Source: Cyrtodaria siliqua
Lineage: Eukaryota; Mollusca; Bivalvia; Adapedonta; Hiatellidae
Reading direction: 5' to 3'
Length of the DNA stretch: 64,000 bases
NCBI GenBank assembly: GCA_037043455.1
Contig: JAWPHD010011010.1
Location: 1-64,000 of the forward strand
Below the pieces are notes generated by a model that saw only the letters and a program-made list of their open reading frames with translations, was not told where the DNA came from and did not search any database. Positions 12,634-26,418 of this stretch are shown one piece after another; position 1 is the stretch's first letter; each line of letters opens with the position of its first letter. The translations under genes were made by a program, and so were the position numbers.

Positions 12634-14574
12634 CCAGGGAGTATTAAGTATACGGGGAGGAGAAACAGATAGTTTTGCCGTTTTATGTTGTCAGGCATGT
12701 GTTTCACTACTGCGTGAAAATGACTACTGGTTGTTTCGCGCGTGTGTGAAAAACAGCAAATTCTCATAAATTATTACACTTACAAACTCAACAAAGGTGT
12801 GCATTGTAAACATAAGTACTATTTATTCACATTGTGTCCTCTGATACAGAGCGTGTATTTGTTTGCATGTATAAAAGCACATTTTACCAAACGGTTCCGT
12901 ATAACAAAGATGGCGCCACTCTACACCAGAGCCCCAGATAAGCTGCGTATTTGCGTAATTACCCAATTAAAACAATGGAAAACCAAATTGAAATTAAAAT
13001 CAAGCGTACCAAAAAGCATATGAAATCCCATTTAAGCAATTATTTAAAAAATGTGTGCATACAAACTGTTTTCCATTATTGTAATCGCACGTTGTCTCTG
13101 ACTTTCGTAGAATGTAAACAAATCTTCGTCATTCTGTATTCTCCCGGTTAATTAGCGAACCCGTCTAGTAGACGTTACTGGAGTATTTCACAGTAGTAAT
13201 TTCGTAAACCAGTCCAATATAAAATAAAGTCTAGATCACTATGTGGCTTGGTAATTTTCAAGCATTTGTGTAAAATGGCGTCCGTCAAAAGAGGTTGTAG
13301 AAAGGCAAGTATAAATACATAGCAAAACAAAATTGTAGGGTATTTTGGAATTCCCAAACCATTAGATGGTGACGGGGTTGTTTCGGGAATTATAAAGGAA
13401 TTAATCGATATATGTATTCACCCGTCAATTCCAATTGTTCACAATGTATTAAACAATATTTTGTCATCAGTAACAAAACCGACGGCAATCGTGTAGTTAC
13501 TAAAACCATTAGAGACTGGAAAACTAAATATCCTTGGCTAATTGTCGTCAATAATGATGATGATGAATAAATCTGAATCGTGAACTATTCAGCGAAAATA
13601 AAACAATCAGTTAAAACATAGTTTGAAGTTACAGTTTATGTTTCCAGCGTAAATGGAGTTTCTATGATAGAATTTGCAGCAACTCTGCAGTTCAGGGTGA
13701 AAAGGTTCTAGGCCCATTTCCCATGTTTTATCTCGATGGAGGATGAGCCTGGCATGTTCATGCCTGTTAGGCGCCATATAACCTCTCATGTGTTGGTAAA
13801 AATTCATGTGAAATAGAAGCCACAACAGAGACTCATACAACACACAACACACAACATAAAGATCTGAAAAGTACACTATTGTAAGTACCTATTTGTACTA
13901 TTTTGTGTTGATACCCAATTAACGAAACATTTGATGAGTGAATTACTTTTTTTTATTCAGTTGTATTTTAAAATATCCAATTGACAAAAATATATGTGGG
14001 TCATAATTTAAGCAAATCAAACCAATGCTTATCTGGGGCTCTGCTGCACCAAATAAAAAATGGTGACGGGGAATAGCTATTGCAAGCGAGATATGAGACT
14101 ACGGGTTATTTAGGCATTAATAATAACAAAAAGTGAATAGTAGGCATATTTATCTTTGTCAGGAAGGTAATTTCAAGGTGGTGATTATAAGACAAAGCCT
14201 AAAACGAGGTGATGAAAATGTGCCTTTTGAGATATCAGTTGAAAAAATGGTCTGGAGCTATTGCAAACGAGATGCGAAGTATGGGTTATACTAGGCATTA
14301 ATAATAACAAAAAGTGAATAGTAGACATATTTATCTTTGTCAAGAAGGTAATTTCGTGATGTTGATTATTATAGAAAGCCTTAAAAAAGAGGCTGTAAAA
14401 ACTGCCTAATTTGAGATGTTGGCCGAAAGTTTATCTTTTTCACATGCAACGCGCTTACAATCGATTTACCTGTATCGATAAAATAGTAAATGACGGCGTT
14501 TTAGCGCGACAACATAAATCGATAAAATAGAGCGTTTATGAACCCGTTTCTCCTCCCCGTATACTTACTCCCTG
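12634..14574. mobile_element. 1.9-kb TIR element with 6-bp target duplication
   Basis: Left end CCAGGGAGTATTAAGTATAC plus GGGGAGGAGAAAC; right end GTTTCTCCTCCCCGTATACT plus TACTCCCTG. Direct TTGTAG flanks at 12628-12633 and 14575-14580. The inside has duplicated 190-bp segments (14060 and 14250) and a family D fragment; no transposase seen. Confidence 0.6.
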
Positions 14575-16002
14575 TTGTAGCTTACTAGAATGGTGAAATA
14601 ATGTTCAGGTTATATGCTGCTAATTTTTAAACTTGTTATTAGAAATCCACTAATAAAGACTGAGATTTTTAAATTTTTTTTTTTATTTATTTTAGAGACC
14701 AATACAGGATTTGTGCACACACTAAATCATTTTGAATTCCTCAAAGTGTTAGATTCAACTATGTTTCACATTTCTGTTCTTTTTGAAGAAACAGCTTATT
14801 AATGTGTGTTTTTTTCATTTCTTTTTTTTATATATTTGTTTAATTAAAATAAACAATTGATCTCAGCTGCTGAATGCAGTCAATTTAATCAATTTAATAT
14901 CTGTAATTGTTGAAGAGATATGACCCAGGGCCCTATATATCAATTTTCATTCCAGCATGACCTCACCAGTGGCATTTGATTCAATACCCCATGCTGTCAA
15001 TCACTGGCACTTGGTGCTGCTCAATTAGTGGTTTATGGTGTGTCCCTGTTATGTAATCAGCTTATTAGTTATACAATTCATGGCACACTTTTGGTGTTAC
15101 AACAGACCTTGAAGGGGTTCTAAAAGGGTAATTGATAAGACACAACTGTATTTAATACAGCAGAGTATATGAAGGCAGTAAAAAAAAACTGAATTATATA
15201 TTGAATACTTGAATGAAATATTATTAAATAGATTACCTGATGCAAGTATATATTTTATATCTTTTTGTATATTTTAATACTTAGTTTTTGATTATAATGT
15301 GCCTTGACTTTTAAAGGTACTACCGTAACCATAGTTTGTTAATCCAATAATATTGATAATTTACTTTCAAATAAAAGGTAATGCAAATTTTCTTATTTTA
15401 CCAAAGTGTTTACATTTCAATTGATATTATTCTACCAAAGTTTGAAATGTATTAGTGGTTGAAAATAATCAAAATTATGCAAAAACTATTCAACTTACAG
15501 CAAATATGCAAGTTAGATAAATGCAGAAAAAACTACCTTGCAAATAAACAAAATGAAGATTGCCATGTGTTCGTTTTATTTAAAAATTACCTTAAGCTTT
15601 CATAATTGAAGAAATCCAAAAGGCGGATCCTCTGCAGGGGCGTACCTGGGCGCACGTGCGTACAGGCTATTAAAGAAGCAAAAATATAAAAATGGCTAAA
15701 AATGCGAAATATGCAATAAAAACTGAAGGTATATGGGGGTTAGGCACATTTGTGAATCCAAAACTCGATGGTGCTTATACCTAAATTAGCCCCAGGAACG
15801 CCCCTGCTCTGTCATGGTTAACAGTGTATACTATTGCAAACGAGATGCACGAGACTACGGGTTATATTATAATAACAAAAAGTGAATAGTAAACATAGAG
15901 ATTATTTAACTGCTGGGATCGATTATAGGGAAATGGTAGGAGATGGTAGACGTATGGTTCTTTTCACGAACGAGCGTATGCGAGAGTGATTTTTTTTTTT
16001 TA
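14575..16002. other. Spacer
   Basis: AT-rich; isolated repeat fragment 'gcaaacgagatgcacgagac' near 15835. No gene. Confidence 0.3.
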
Positions 16003-16284
16003 AATTGAATGTTGTTTAACGGCTCATCAACACAGTAAAGGTTATTTAGACCCACCCCAGAGAGAGGGTAATGATACATAGGAATCCGGGAACCGTGCCC
16101 TACTTTTATTATCGAATAGATTCCTATGGTTCTTTAACTTGCTTGGAGGATAGACCGATACATGGGACCGCCCGGTTTACGTCCCCATCCGACGGACGAG
16201 GCTAAGGGCAAGTGTCTTGCCCAAAAACACACCGACGAAACTCAGTGGCACCACGGAGGATTGAACCCGGGGCCTCCGGTTACA
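16003..16284 (-). mobile_element. SINE family A, reverse copy truncated in the tRNA head
   Basis: Reads the reverse complement of 6707-7039, from the 'aattgaatgttgtttaacgg' tail to 'ggcctccggttaca' in the anticodon arm. The open frame across it is incidental. Confidence 0.75.
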
Positions 16285-16589
16285 AGTGAAAAAACACAGA
16301 ACAAAACACGTCTACCATCGAGCGATGGTGATGGATTTCCCTATAATCGAACACAGCAGTTAAATAATCTGTTTATTACATTATATATCATCTGTGCATG
16401 ATTTTAACCGAAATTCTTCGCTTTATTGAACGCTATCGGCAGATGACGTCGACGTCAGCACCACTTTAATGACGTCATAACTCAGTGTCACAGTTAGTTA
16501 CTTTTGTGTTCGGAGTTAGTTCATAATATTTAGCTATTATGAATATTCTTTCACTGAGAAATCCCAATCTTTCACCGATGAAAATGTTT

Positions 16590-17053
16590 ACAATAAATAT
16601 TTATCTTTGTCAAGAAGGTAATTTCACAGTGGTGATTATAAGACAAAGCCTAAAAAGAGGTGATGAAAATGCCTCTTTTGAGATATCAGCTGAAATTTTG
16701 AATTTTTAAAATTAAAAGTGGTGTTTAGCTATTGCAAAGGAAAAACGAAGTACGGGTTATATTAGGCATTAATAATAACAAAAAATAAATAGTAGACATA
16801 TTTATCTTTGTCAAGAACGTAATTTCGGGATGTTGATTATAACAGAAAGCAGTAAAAAAGAGACTGTAAAAACTGCCTATTTAGAGATGTTGGTTGCAAT
16901 TTTAACTTTTCAAATGTAACGTATACACGCTTACGATCGATATACATGTAGCGCTATAATGGTAAATGGCGTTGTTCTAGCGCTACAACATCAATTGATA
17001 AACTAGAGTGTTTATGAATCCGTGTCTCCTCCCTGTATACTTACTCCCTGGTT
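16590..17053. mobile_element. Second copy of the 3' part of the 12.6-kb TIR element
   Basis: Shares 'tatttatctttgtcaagaag' and 'gtgattataagacaaagcct' with 14140-14400 and ends 'cctccctgtatacttactcc' as at 14550-14574. Confidence 0.6.
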
Positions 17054-17945
17054 GTACTGGTTAATACAGAATTTATCTATTTACTTAATACCGATAAACT
17101 TGATAAAGTAAAACAATTAGGAACAACAACATGGTTATACCAATTCAATAAACTTGATAAATTAAAACAGTTAGGAACAACAACATGATAATAATTGAGT
17201 GATCTTTAGTTTCATTACAGTTTGTCATTATCCTTTTGTTTAAATTAATTCATAGTGGTCGTTTTCCATTATTTATTTTTGATATTGCACCCAATGCAAC
17301 ATAATGATTGTACATATGCCTTGATAAAACGAAGAAGTCGAAACTTAATTTTGTCAAAACTAATTTAGTTGTCGATAAAATCATTTAGAAACCAAGCAAA
17401 TTACTCTGTTTTGCAGAAAATATATAGTTTGATGTTAGAATATACAACTTTATTAAAGATAATTTATGGTAGGCATTAGGAAAGGAATTATGGTAGACTA
17501 TACACAACATAATGCCAGAAAGCATCAGTTGATAAAATATTGTATTTCAAATAAATTACACATAGATTGAGAATAGTTTGGCAATTTCCAGGTTTCTCCT
17601 TTCATGTTTTTTTTTTTACTGTTATGCTCATAATAAGTTATTAGCACTCCTTCAATATAAGAGTAAACTATTTACTATTCCATTTTTGAAAGATGCAGCA
17701 TGCACATGAAATCCCATAAAATAGGCAAATGCAATAAAGAAATGAAAATATATTCTGGATAAAACTTGCATATATTAAATAACAAAGTTTTATAAATAGT
17801 CGACTTGATTTATAATATAAACCTCATCTTCTATATATAATTATGTAGTAAATAATGAAATGAAGCTTGATTAAAAATAGATTATTTGAATGTAAAATAC
17901 TGGGATTTAATTTTATCTACATGTATGGTTTTTAACACTTCAATT
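17054..17945. other. AT-rich spacer
   Basis: A short direct repeat 'aacttgataaa(g/t)taaaaca' near 17097 and 17150; otherwise nothing seen. Confidence 0.3.
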
Positions 17946-18345
17946 TGAATTGAATTGCATGTTGTTTAACTTCTCATCAGCACACTAAATGTCATTTAGG
18001 GCTGCCCCAGATACAGGGGACGGATATGTACGAATCCAGGAATCAGTCCTACTCCTAGTTACTATTGAATAGATTTCTAGGTTCTTTAACAGGCTCTGAG
18101 GGTACATTCTGACTTCATGTACATTTTGTCATTTTTTATCATGCTCATTCAAGGTCTTCTTCATGACAATGTATATATGCAAATGTGGTAACGTGGCTCC
18201 ATCGTAAATGGAGTGTCTACAATAGAATTTGCAGCAACTCTGCAGTTCTGCAGATTAGAAGGTTCTAGACCGATTCTCCATATTTTTATCTAGATGTAAA
18301 TGGAGGATGAGCCTGGCATGTTCATCCCTGTCTGGCACCATAATG
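17946..18345 (-). mobile_element. SINE A 3' part (reverse) next to a family D fragment
   Basis: 17946-18112 matches the reverse of the SINE A 3' end ('aattgcatgttgtttaac', 'gaatagatttctaggttctt'). 18130-18345 matches family D ('gcagcaactctgcagtt', 'ggaggatgagcctggcatg'). Confidence 0.55.
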
Positions 18346-18349
18346 CTGT

Positions 18350-19734
18350 TCTAACTTCAGTACTTAAACCATGAACAGTTATAAATACTACATTTGACAC
18401 ATTTAAAGCAAAAATATGATCTGCCATTTGTTTCATTTCAGTACCTGTTCAGTATTCTTTAATATATCCAGCCAAGTTGATTTTTTCATTATTTTGTTGA
18501 AACAGATTAATCCCATGTAAAAATGTTGTAAATGCCAAATAACAGCTCATCAGATCTTTCTCATATATGATATATGGTAACTACTTAGTGGGAGACCCCT
18601 GGCCATGCATACCTCACCTGTCATAGATCACGGGATAATCTTTGATTAACCAATCAGATCTGGCCAATACCTTGACTTGACAAGGGAGGAGTTTAGTTTC
18701 AAGAAGTAACATGTGGGGTTTGTCATATCAACATAATTAACTGCATAACTATTTATGGTTATAAATAAGACCTATTTAATAGTGTATGCTTTGGACAGTG
18801 GAAATTGTTAATTCCTTCTAGCATTTTATGGGTGAGATATTGTTATTTTTTTTAGTATTCATCAGATTATCAAGCATTTTAACAATAAAAAAGCAATTTT
18901 AGGTTAGGAATTATATCAAGAAAATAAGTTTTTATCCATTGAAAATTCAGCTGTACGAACAATCTAAAATCGGAATTCCCCAAAAACAATACGAATAAAA
19001 TCAATAAAAAAACAACACTTTCAAAGCTCAACCTTATTGAGAGAACTGAGTTTATGTGGCTCTTATATGAAGATACATTAACTATTTATATTTTAATACT
19101 ACTCATAAATGTAATCTTAATGACCTTTTTTGTTTGATTTATAGTTTGTTAATTCATTTCACTCAATTTCTAAGATGCTGTTTTTCATTATGTTTTTGGA
19201 AAGTTGGGTAATTCATTTAAATCTGTTTCTAAGATATTTTAGCAAATATTATAAATGTTTTAACATTTAACTAAGGTAATATATTTGATATTCATAAATA
19301 CTCTGGATTCAAAACTACCTATATATTTATCCGCCAAATGGCTATTAAACTGGTTCCCTGATTACTCTGCGGTATACAACAGGGTACCAGTTGGTTCCCC
19401 GATTAGTCTAAGGTATGCAAGAGGGTACCAGTTATGACAAATAGGACGCATTCATTTTTAAAATGTCAAATGTGTATGCCTTTTTAAATCAAACTCCTCC
19501 TTGATTTACGGCAATATTTTGAAAATGGTGAATTGTTTGAAATGGCATTATTGTGTAGATTCGGGTTCAGGTCTTGGATGTTGTAAACACTCATTTCGTT
19601 CAAAATGAACATTTGTGAATTGAAATTGGATAAAAAAAAGGCACATTTCTTCTTTAAAAAATGAAATGTATACTGACTTTTAAAAGTGACTTCGGATTAA
19701 AACTCCTCCTTTATTAGTAAGCAATTTTCAGAAA
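18350..19734. other. AT-rich spacer
   Basis: No gene. A short duplicated phrase 'ccctgattactctgcggtat' / 'ccccgattagtctaaggtat' occurs near 19360-19420. Confidence 0.3.
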
Positions 19735-20043
19735 TACCGTATAATTCCTAATAAGCGCCACCCCCAGGGTGTAACATTTTGAAAATTGAGACCAAAAGTA
19801 CATAATTTTACTTTTAAACGGACATTATTTAATGATTTTCTTTACCAAGAAAACCAAAGTCTGCATGTCGGTCAATCAATGCATCGGATTTTAAGTTTTC
19901 TAGTGATTTTGTCTACATGTTCCATTGTGAATTAAACAGATTAACTTGCATTTTTTGGGGTTTTAAAAATATATTTTCTGAAAAAATTGTAGGGGAGAGG
20001 TGGGTTGGGCATTTATTAGGGGAGTGGCATTTATTATATGGTA
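19735..20043. mobile_element. Degenerate TIR element related to 5708-6030
   Basis: Left 'taccgtataattcctaataa' and right 'ggcatttattatatggta' are inverted, each followed by G/C-rich 'cgccacccc' type sequence. Confidence 0.4.
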
Positions 20044-20628
20044 TTGGTATTGTTAAGAAGATGCAATATCTGGCATTTGATGATATCAAAAAAAAGCGTT
20101 TATTTTGGTCTAAAATATGTTAACTGAAAATGGTTTAACTTATGAACGTGTTTTTCATTATCAAGTGTAATGTGCATATTATTTAAATCTAACTGCTTCT
20201 TTAGTAATGACATGCATGATGTTCAAACTCATGATCTGATTATATTGGTATTGCTATTTAGAGTTGGCTACAAGTTTGTACTTTCAAGAAAATTTTATTT
20301 AGATCTCAGATTTGTGTATTGAATTGGTACAAAACAACAACAGAACGCGTCATTTATTAAAAGTTTGATACCTTTTTGAAATTAACAATTTCGATTTATT
20401 TATGGCATGATGTTCAAACTTGCGGGTTGATTCACAGACATACCAGACATAATAATAATGTTATTAGGCTTGTGGTTGATTATAGCATTATCATGCATTT
20501 TTCAAAAGATATCTTGGCTCATTTTGAATTTAAGGAAAAATTAACGCGTATTTTATCAATTTTAAGATGTTCGTAGAGATAACATGATACTCATTTAACC
20601 TGTATGCCTATCCATCATTGTTTTGTGG

Positions 20629-20828
20629 AGCGCTGTGGTCTAGTGGTAGAGCGTTGGACCCATGATCCAAAAGTCGTGGGTTCGATTCCCGGCATTGCCA
20701 TATGCGTTGTATCCCTGAGCAAAACACTTTATCTGCATTGCTTAGTACTGGTTCTACCCAGGAAGACATCGAGAGTGATTCAAATAAGTTCATAGAGCTT
20801 TCGTTACAATCGATGTAAATAAAAAATT
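20629..20828 (+). mobile_element. tRNA-derived SINE family B
   Basis: Head 'gtggtctagtggtagagcg', anticodon arm TTGGA-CCCATGA-TCCAA (CAT), box B 'gggttcgattccc', body 'gagcaaaacactttatctgc', and an A-rich tail 'aaataaaaaattga'. Acceptor stem not paired, so not a functional tRNA-Met. Confidence 0.7.
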
Positions 20829-21464
20829 GAATTCCTACATTTACACTTTTAACAAATCTTAATCAACATTTTTAACAAATCTTAATCATTGTCTCACCAA
20901 CAAGCAACAACTCGGATTTAGCACCCATTTTATCAGGGCCCTGATGTCAATTTTCATCCCAGATTTCATATAACAATTAACATGTCGCCAGTTGTCAATC
21001 ATTTATCCATTTCAACCAATCAAACCAGATGATACCTCCGACAAATAACAGCACGTGTATAAAGCATGTGCAACTATGTTATATAAACTATTGTCAATAT
21101 ACTCCGACATCAACAATAGGGCAGAGATATCTAAGTCACTGGCGACATGTCAATTAAGAGGCGCGTTCATTTCCCACACTATTATATTTTTTACCGCCTT
21201 TCAAAAGGAAACAATATGCCACAATGACTGAATTATATTTGGTACCACACTTTAAAAGATGACAATATGCAGACAAGGGTTTGAAAATGCTGCAACCACC
21301 GATTGAGCATGACCATTATACGGTATAACACGAATGGATAGAAATAAGTCGATCACAGTGTTTGATCTGTTTATTTGGCATAACATGGAGGAGTAGGAAA
21401 AATAGGGTGTTACTCATTTGTGTATTTGCTTAAATAACAACCGACGTGAAGTTGTTAACTCATT

Positions 21465-21630
21465 GGCTGGCGTGGCACAGTCGGTTATGCTGCGGATTTG
21501 TAACCGGAGGCCCCTGGTTCAATCCTCTGTGGTGCCACTAAGTCGTCGGTGTGTTCTTGGGGAAGACACTTTCCCTTAGCCTCGTCAGTCGGATGGGGAC
21601 ATAATCTGGGCAGTCCCGTTTATCGGACTA
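21465..21630 (+). mobile_element. SINE family A, 5' part
   Basis: tRNA-Thr-like head (box A 'tggcacagtcggtta', anticodon loop region 'ggatttgtaaccgg', box B 'ggttcaatcc'), then 'gtcggtgtgttcttggg' and 'gacactttcccttagcc'. Confidence 0.75.
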
Positions 21631-21633
21631 TTC

Positions 21634-23026
21634 TCATAATCAAAATGGCTGCCACGGCGACTCAAAGTTTACATAGAGTTATATAGAAAAAGGTTAAAAA
21701 TGACATCTTCTCTGAAACCGCTTGAAGGATTTTGATGAAACTTATTCACAATGATATTTGGGATAGTTCATCTCCGAGTTAAGTTTTTCGCAGCCGCCAG
21801 TCCTCCAAGATGGTCGCCATGGCTAAAACTAGGTCAAATTTAAGGAAATTTCAAACGACATCTCTGAAACCACTTATTCCATTCTACTGATATATCATAT
21901 ACTTGTTCCTTCGGTTGGCCTCTATCAAGTTTGTGTTTTTCGTTATCGTTGAATAAATCGTCGAATAATCAAAATGGCGGCCACGGCGACTCAAAGTTTA
22001 CATAGAATTATATAGGAAAAGGTTAAAATGACATCCTCTCTGAAACCGCTTGAAAGATTTTGATGAAACTTAATCACAATGATATTTGGGATAGTCCCTC
22101 TCAGATTTTTGTTTTTGGCGGCCGCCAGTCATCCAAGATGGCCGCCATGGCTAAAACGGGGTCAAATTTAAGTAAATTTCAAACGACATCTCCTCCGAAA
22201 CCACTTATTCCATTCTTGTGAAATATCATATACATGTTCCTTGGGTTAGCCTCTATCAAGTTTATGTTTTTTGTTATCGTCAAATGATCAAAATGGCCGC
22301 CACAGCCACCTAAAGTTTACATAAGAGTTATATAGGAAAAGGTTAATAATTACATCTTCTCTGAAACCGCCTAAAAGATTTTGATGAAACTAAAGCACGA
22401 TGATATTTGGAATAGTCCCTCTCAGATTTGTGTTTTTTGCGGCCGCCAGTCATCCAAGATGGCCGCCATAGCTAAAACTAGGTCAAATTTAAATAAATTT
22501 CAAATGACATTTCCTCGGAAACCACTTATTCCATTCTTGTGAAATATCATATACATGTTCCTTGGGTTAGCCTCTATCAAGTTTGTGTTTTCATTATCGT
22601 CAAATAATCAAAATTATTTAAAATGGCTTGGTGCAGTGTGGCGGCTGTAAAAAGTCTCTCCGTGCTACGAATCAGTAGTGTTATTTTTTTACTGGTCCTT
22701 TGGGACCAACGAGCCCAATATAGGTGGCTTTGAAGTAGAATACCGCTTAAGCCGGTGCTATAGGGCGTGAGAAGTGTTGCATCTTCCATTACTTCTCATG
22801 AACATACTCAATAAAACCGAGTCTGCTGCTTTATTCTCTTAATTGTGTTAGTTGCTCTCAAAGGATCACCTTTATCAGTACTTTTCAACAATAACCCAAA
22901 GTTTACATAGAGTTAAATATATGAAACATGTTTCTTGGGTTGACCTCTGTCATGTTTATGTTTTTGAATCACATCATGCAAGTAGAGCGTCTACAGGCCC
23001 TCTTGGGCCTCTTGTTTATTATTATA
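21634..23026 (+). repeat. About 320-bp tandem units plus repeat 3' end
   Basis: Three diverged units with 'aatcaaaatggc(g/c)gccac', 'ccgccagtc(a/c)tccaagatgg' and 'gttccttgggttagcctcta' at about 21640, 21965 and 22280. The end 'gagcgtctacaggccctctt' at 22986-23024 belongs to the family of the next element. Confidence 0.7.
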
Positions 23027-23050
23027 ATTTTTTTCGTTTAAATTTTTATT

Positions 23051-24088
23051 AGCTCTACTGATCAGAGATCAGCAGAGCTTATGCCGTGGTCCGACGTCCG
23101 TCCGTCTGTCTGTCCATAATTTTTTTTTGTAGCAGACTATTCTGAAACTACTGAATGGATTTTCATGAAACTTTACAGAAATGTTGCCCATGAAGTCTAG
23201 TTGATCCTAGCACAAATTCATGTTGATATGAAGTCGAAGATGTCCGCCAAATCTAAAAATAGATTTTTAAAAAACAAGTTTGTAGCGACTACTTCTTGAA
23301 AACTCGTAAGTGATATTGATATGGGACTAAAATGATCAGCATGACATGATGTCGGTGCCTGTCGAAAATCGTTTTGATTCAACGTTAAACATGGTTGCCA
23401 GCGGCCATCTTTGTTTACATAGAGTTATATAAGGAAAACTTGTGTCGACTACTCCTTCGATAGGCCTTCATTTTTCATCTTCATTTTCAAACTTTACCAG
23501 ATTGTTAATATCAATATAAGTTCTGACAAATTTGAAAAACATCCAGATTAGACCATTTACACAGGAGTTATGGCCCTTGATTTTCTAAAATGTGCTATAT
23601 TTTGGTCTCATTAAAACGAAAGAGCCTTCATTTGGGCCGATTTCAGTGAAACATTTCAGGGATGATCAGTACCAAGCCTAGTTGTACATATCGTCACCGA
23701 GTTCCGGTTGAATGATTTTGGCTGAGTTATGTCCCTTCAAAGGTTTTAATACACAACCTTTGTCCAGACTAGTTCTCCTGAACCCCTGGCCGGAATTAAA
23801 CGAAACTTTTTAGGGATTATCAGTTCCAGGTCTAGTTGTGCAAATCATCGCCTTGTTCCGGTTGAATGATTTTTTGCAGAGTTAACGCCCTTTAAAGGTT
23901 TTAATACACAAACATTGTCCGGACTAGTTCTCCTGAACCTCTGGCTGGATTTCAGCAAAGCTTTTGCAGGGATGATCAGTACCAAGACTAGTTGCGTAAT
24001 TCATCGCCAAGTTTCGGTTGAATGATATTATACATAAACTTTATGATTAGCCAGTAGAGCGTCCACAGGCCCTCTTCGGCCTCTTGTT
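23051..24088 (+). mobile_element. About 1-kb repeat with 'agctctactg' inverted ends
   Basis: Begins 'agctctactgatcagagatc' and ends 'agccagtagagcgtccacag' plus 'gccctcttcggcctcttg'. The first 11 and last 11 bases are inverted. Internal units repeat 'ccggttgaatgatttt' and 'tctcctgaacc'. Confidence 0.7.
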
Positions 24089-24389
24089 TTAAAGATGATC
24101 TATCATGAATTATCGAAAATTAATCAAAGTTATACTAAGATGAGAGTGTAAAATAAAGCCTAAGGCCTAGCACCAATTCATCATTTCGTTTATATGCCCA
24201 GAATGGTAAAAAATGGTCTACTACACTAAGTTTTGATCATACTGAATAAACAGGAATAGAGGAAAATAATACAGGTATATGTCACTTTCTCGAAAATGTT
24301 AACCAGTAGAACAACCTTGCGCTGTCGTCTTCTTAATATTTTTGTAACTTAAAAAGAACTTTAATTTATAAATTATATTTAATTTCAGG

Positions 24390-25020
24390 TTCACTCAATG
24401 TACTCCAGTGACAGATAGATATTCCAGCAACATCGAGTCATACTATATTCCCAATGCTGAAACCTATACAATATTCCAACTACTTGAACATTGAGACACT
24501 GAAAATATTCCAATTGAAAATCGACAAGAGATCGTTCAGCCACATACAGACGCAAGCCTTTCCAACTACATAGAAATACGAGACCTTCCAATGGCATAAA
24601 GACGTGAAATATTTCAACAGCATAAAATTGTAACATATGTCAGCCACATAAGAGATATATCAACCAATAGAGACCTGATAGACTTCAACCAAAAGGAGAT
24701 GTAAGATATTTCAACCACTTTAAGATACTTCAACAACATACTGAATGACCTGAGATATTTCTACCATGCAGAGACCAAAAAATAAAATGTTCTAGCCTCA
24801 TGATGACAATATATATTTCAACCACAGATGCTTCAGATTCAGATATTTTTACCACATAGATCCAAGATAGTTCTACCACATGGATACAAAACATATTACA
24901 ACAGATATAGGCCTGAGATATTTCAACCCCATGGAGATGTAAAATAATCCAACAGCAGGGCCTTGAGATGTTCCAACCACATAGAGTCTGGAGGTTTTTC
25001 AACCAAGTTACAGACATGAG
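24390..25020 (-). repeat. Degenerate 'tgtggttggaatat' minisatellite, inverted copy
   Basis: About 25-30 bp units, on this strand 'atattccaa(c)cacatagaga'. It is the reverse complement of the array at 1960-2990. Confidence 0.75.
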
Positions 25021-25029
25021 ATACTGAGG

Positions 25030-25842
25030 AGAAAGACGCAGCTCTTCGCATATTTCATAAGTTTTATTATAGCCATGTATGAGCACATAAACAATGGAAT
25101 GAAAAACAGATAAAAGACCGAGTGCTCCGTCAAACATTAATGGTACGGTTCAGCTGAAAGCAGCATAAATCAATCAAAATCAAAATCAGTGTGAACTAAG
25201 ATATTATTATGTGTTTCAAGTGATCTTCTTAGCTGAATTGCCAAAGTTTATACGTTGTAATGATTATTCAGTTGTAACTCACTGATCATCTGTTACTTAG
25301 ACATCCGATTATGGTGATTGATTATGGAAGTCTGTAAGCGGTCATTGGTAAAATGTAAAAATGCACTTTAATTAATGTTAAGAAACATGATTTTCCAGGA
25401 GACAATCTGTCTTAACAGCTTTGTTACAATTAGATGTTTGATCAGTTTTACAATCAGCAAAATTGACTCGAATGTTATGGAGATTAACTGCGATGATAAT
25501 GTAAAAATGGGCAAATTTTGACTAGTAATATATATGATTAATTCAGTGAAATCTTTTTGCTTTTCACACAATTTGCTTTTCGCACAATTTGATAAGAAGG
25601 TTAATATAGATTGTGTTGCACATCATATTCAGTGCGATTTTTCCTAGACCACACTTGAGTTTACCCTTTTAAGAGTTTGCTTCAATAAGATCGAGGATAA
25701 TTTTGACAGTGAGTGAAATCAAAGAATATCACAACAACAACATTTACAGTATTGACTTATGTTATAAGTGAAACCAAAATCATTTGAGTAAAACAATCAT
25801 ATTTTTAGCCTATTCTAGTGTTTATTATGTATCAAAAATGAG
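25030..25842. other. Spacer
   Basis: AT-rich; nothing recognised. Confidence 0.3.
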
Positions 25843-26279
25843 ATATAGGGTCCTATAGAAACCACAGCATCCGAACGCAATGGCATCATAGGTCCGCACT
25901 GTACTTGATAATACAAAGAAAGAGACAAAAAACAAGAGAAAGGGTGGTGAAGACGGGGTTACCGACTTGGAACGGTCAGTAGGCAATAAGGTCTACTGGT
26001 TAGCTTGAATCGATTTTTTATGCGCACAATCCTCGCTATTATCCTGTCTTCAGCGCCCAAATAGACAAGACAGTGTAAACAAAACTACATGCCATCAAAA
26101 GGAATTCTCTAACAATAAAGTTCACATCCGGAGAAACTAACTAAAGAAACACAAAATAATAAACATCTCAGGATGTATCCAGAATCGTAATGAACAACCA
26201 AAGTAGTTGTAGCTAAAGAGAAAACCAATCTCTCTACGACCAGAAAACCCGAGGGACGAAAGCTCATGCACCCCCAAGG
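25843..26279. mobile_element. Interspersed repeat, copy 1
   Basis: Same 440-bp family as 52797-53243: 'tatagggtcctatagaaacc' to 'gggacgaaagctcatgcacc'. Unclassified. Confidence 0.65.
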
Positions 26280-26418
26280 CACATTCAATTTTGCATGAAT
26301 TATTGTGTTGTAAATGAAATGATTACTTATATCATATGATGTTATACATTTTGCATCAATGTCGTATATTTAATACGGCCAATATACTAAGATTTCTACC
26401 GAAATGGTTATAATTTTT

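Noticed and set aside
20629..20700. Functional tRNA-Met gene
   Set aside because: The anticodon reads CAT but the acceptor stem does not pair, and a SINE body with A-rich tail follows directly.
24730..25137. 135-codon minus-strand open frame
   Set aside because: Mostly 'tgtggttggaatat' minisatellite.
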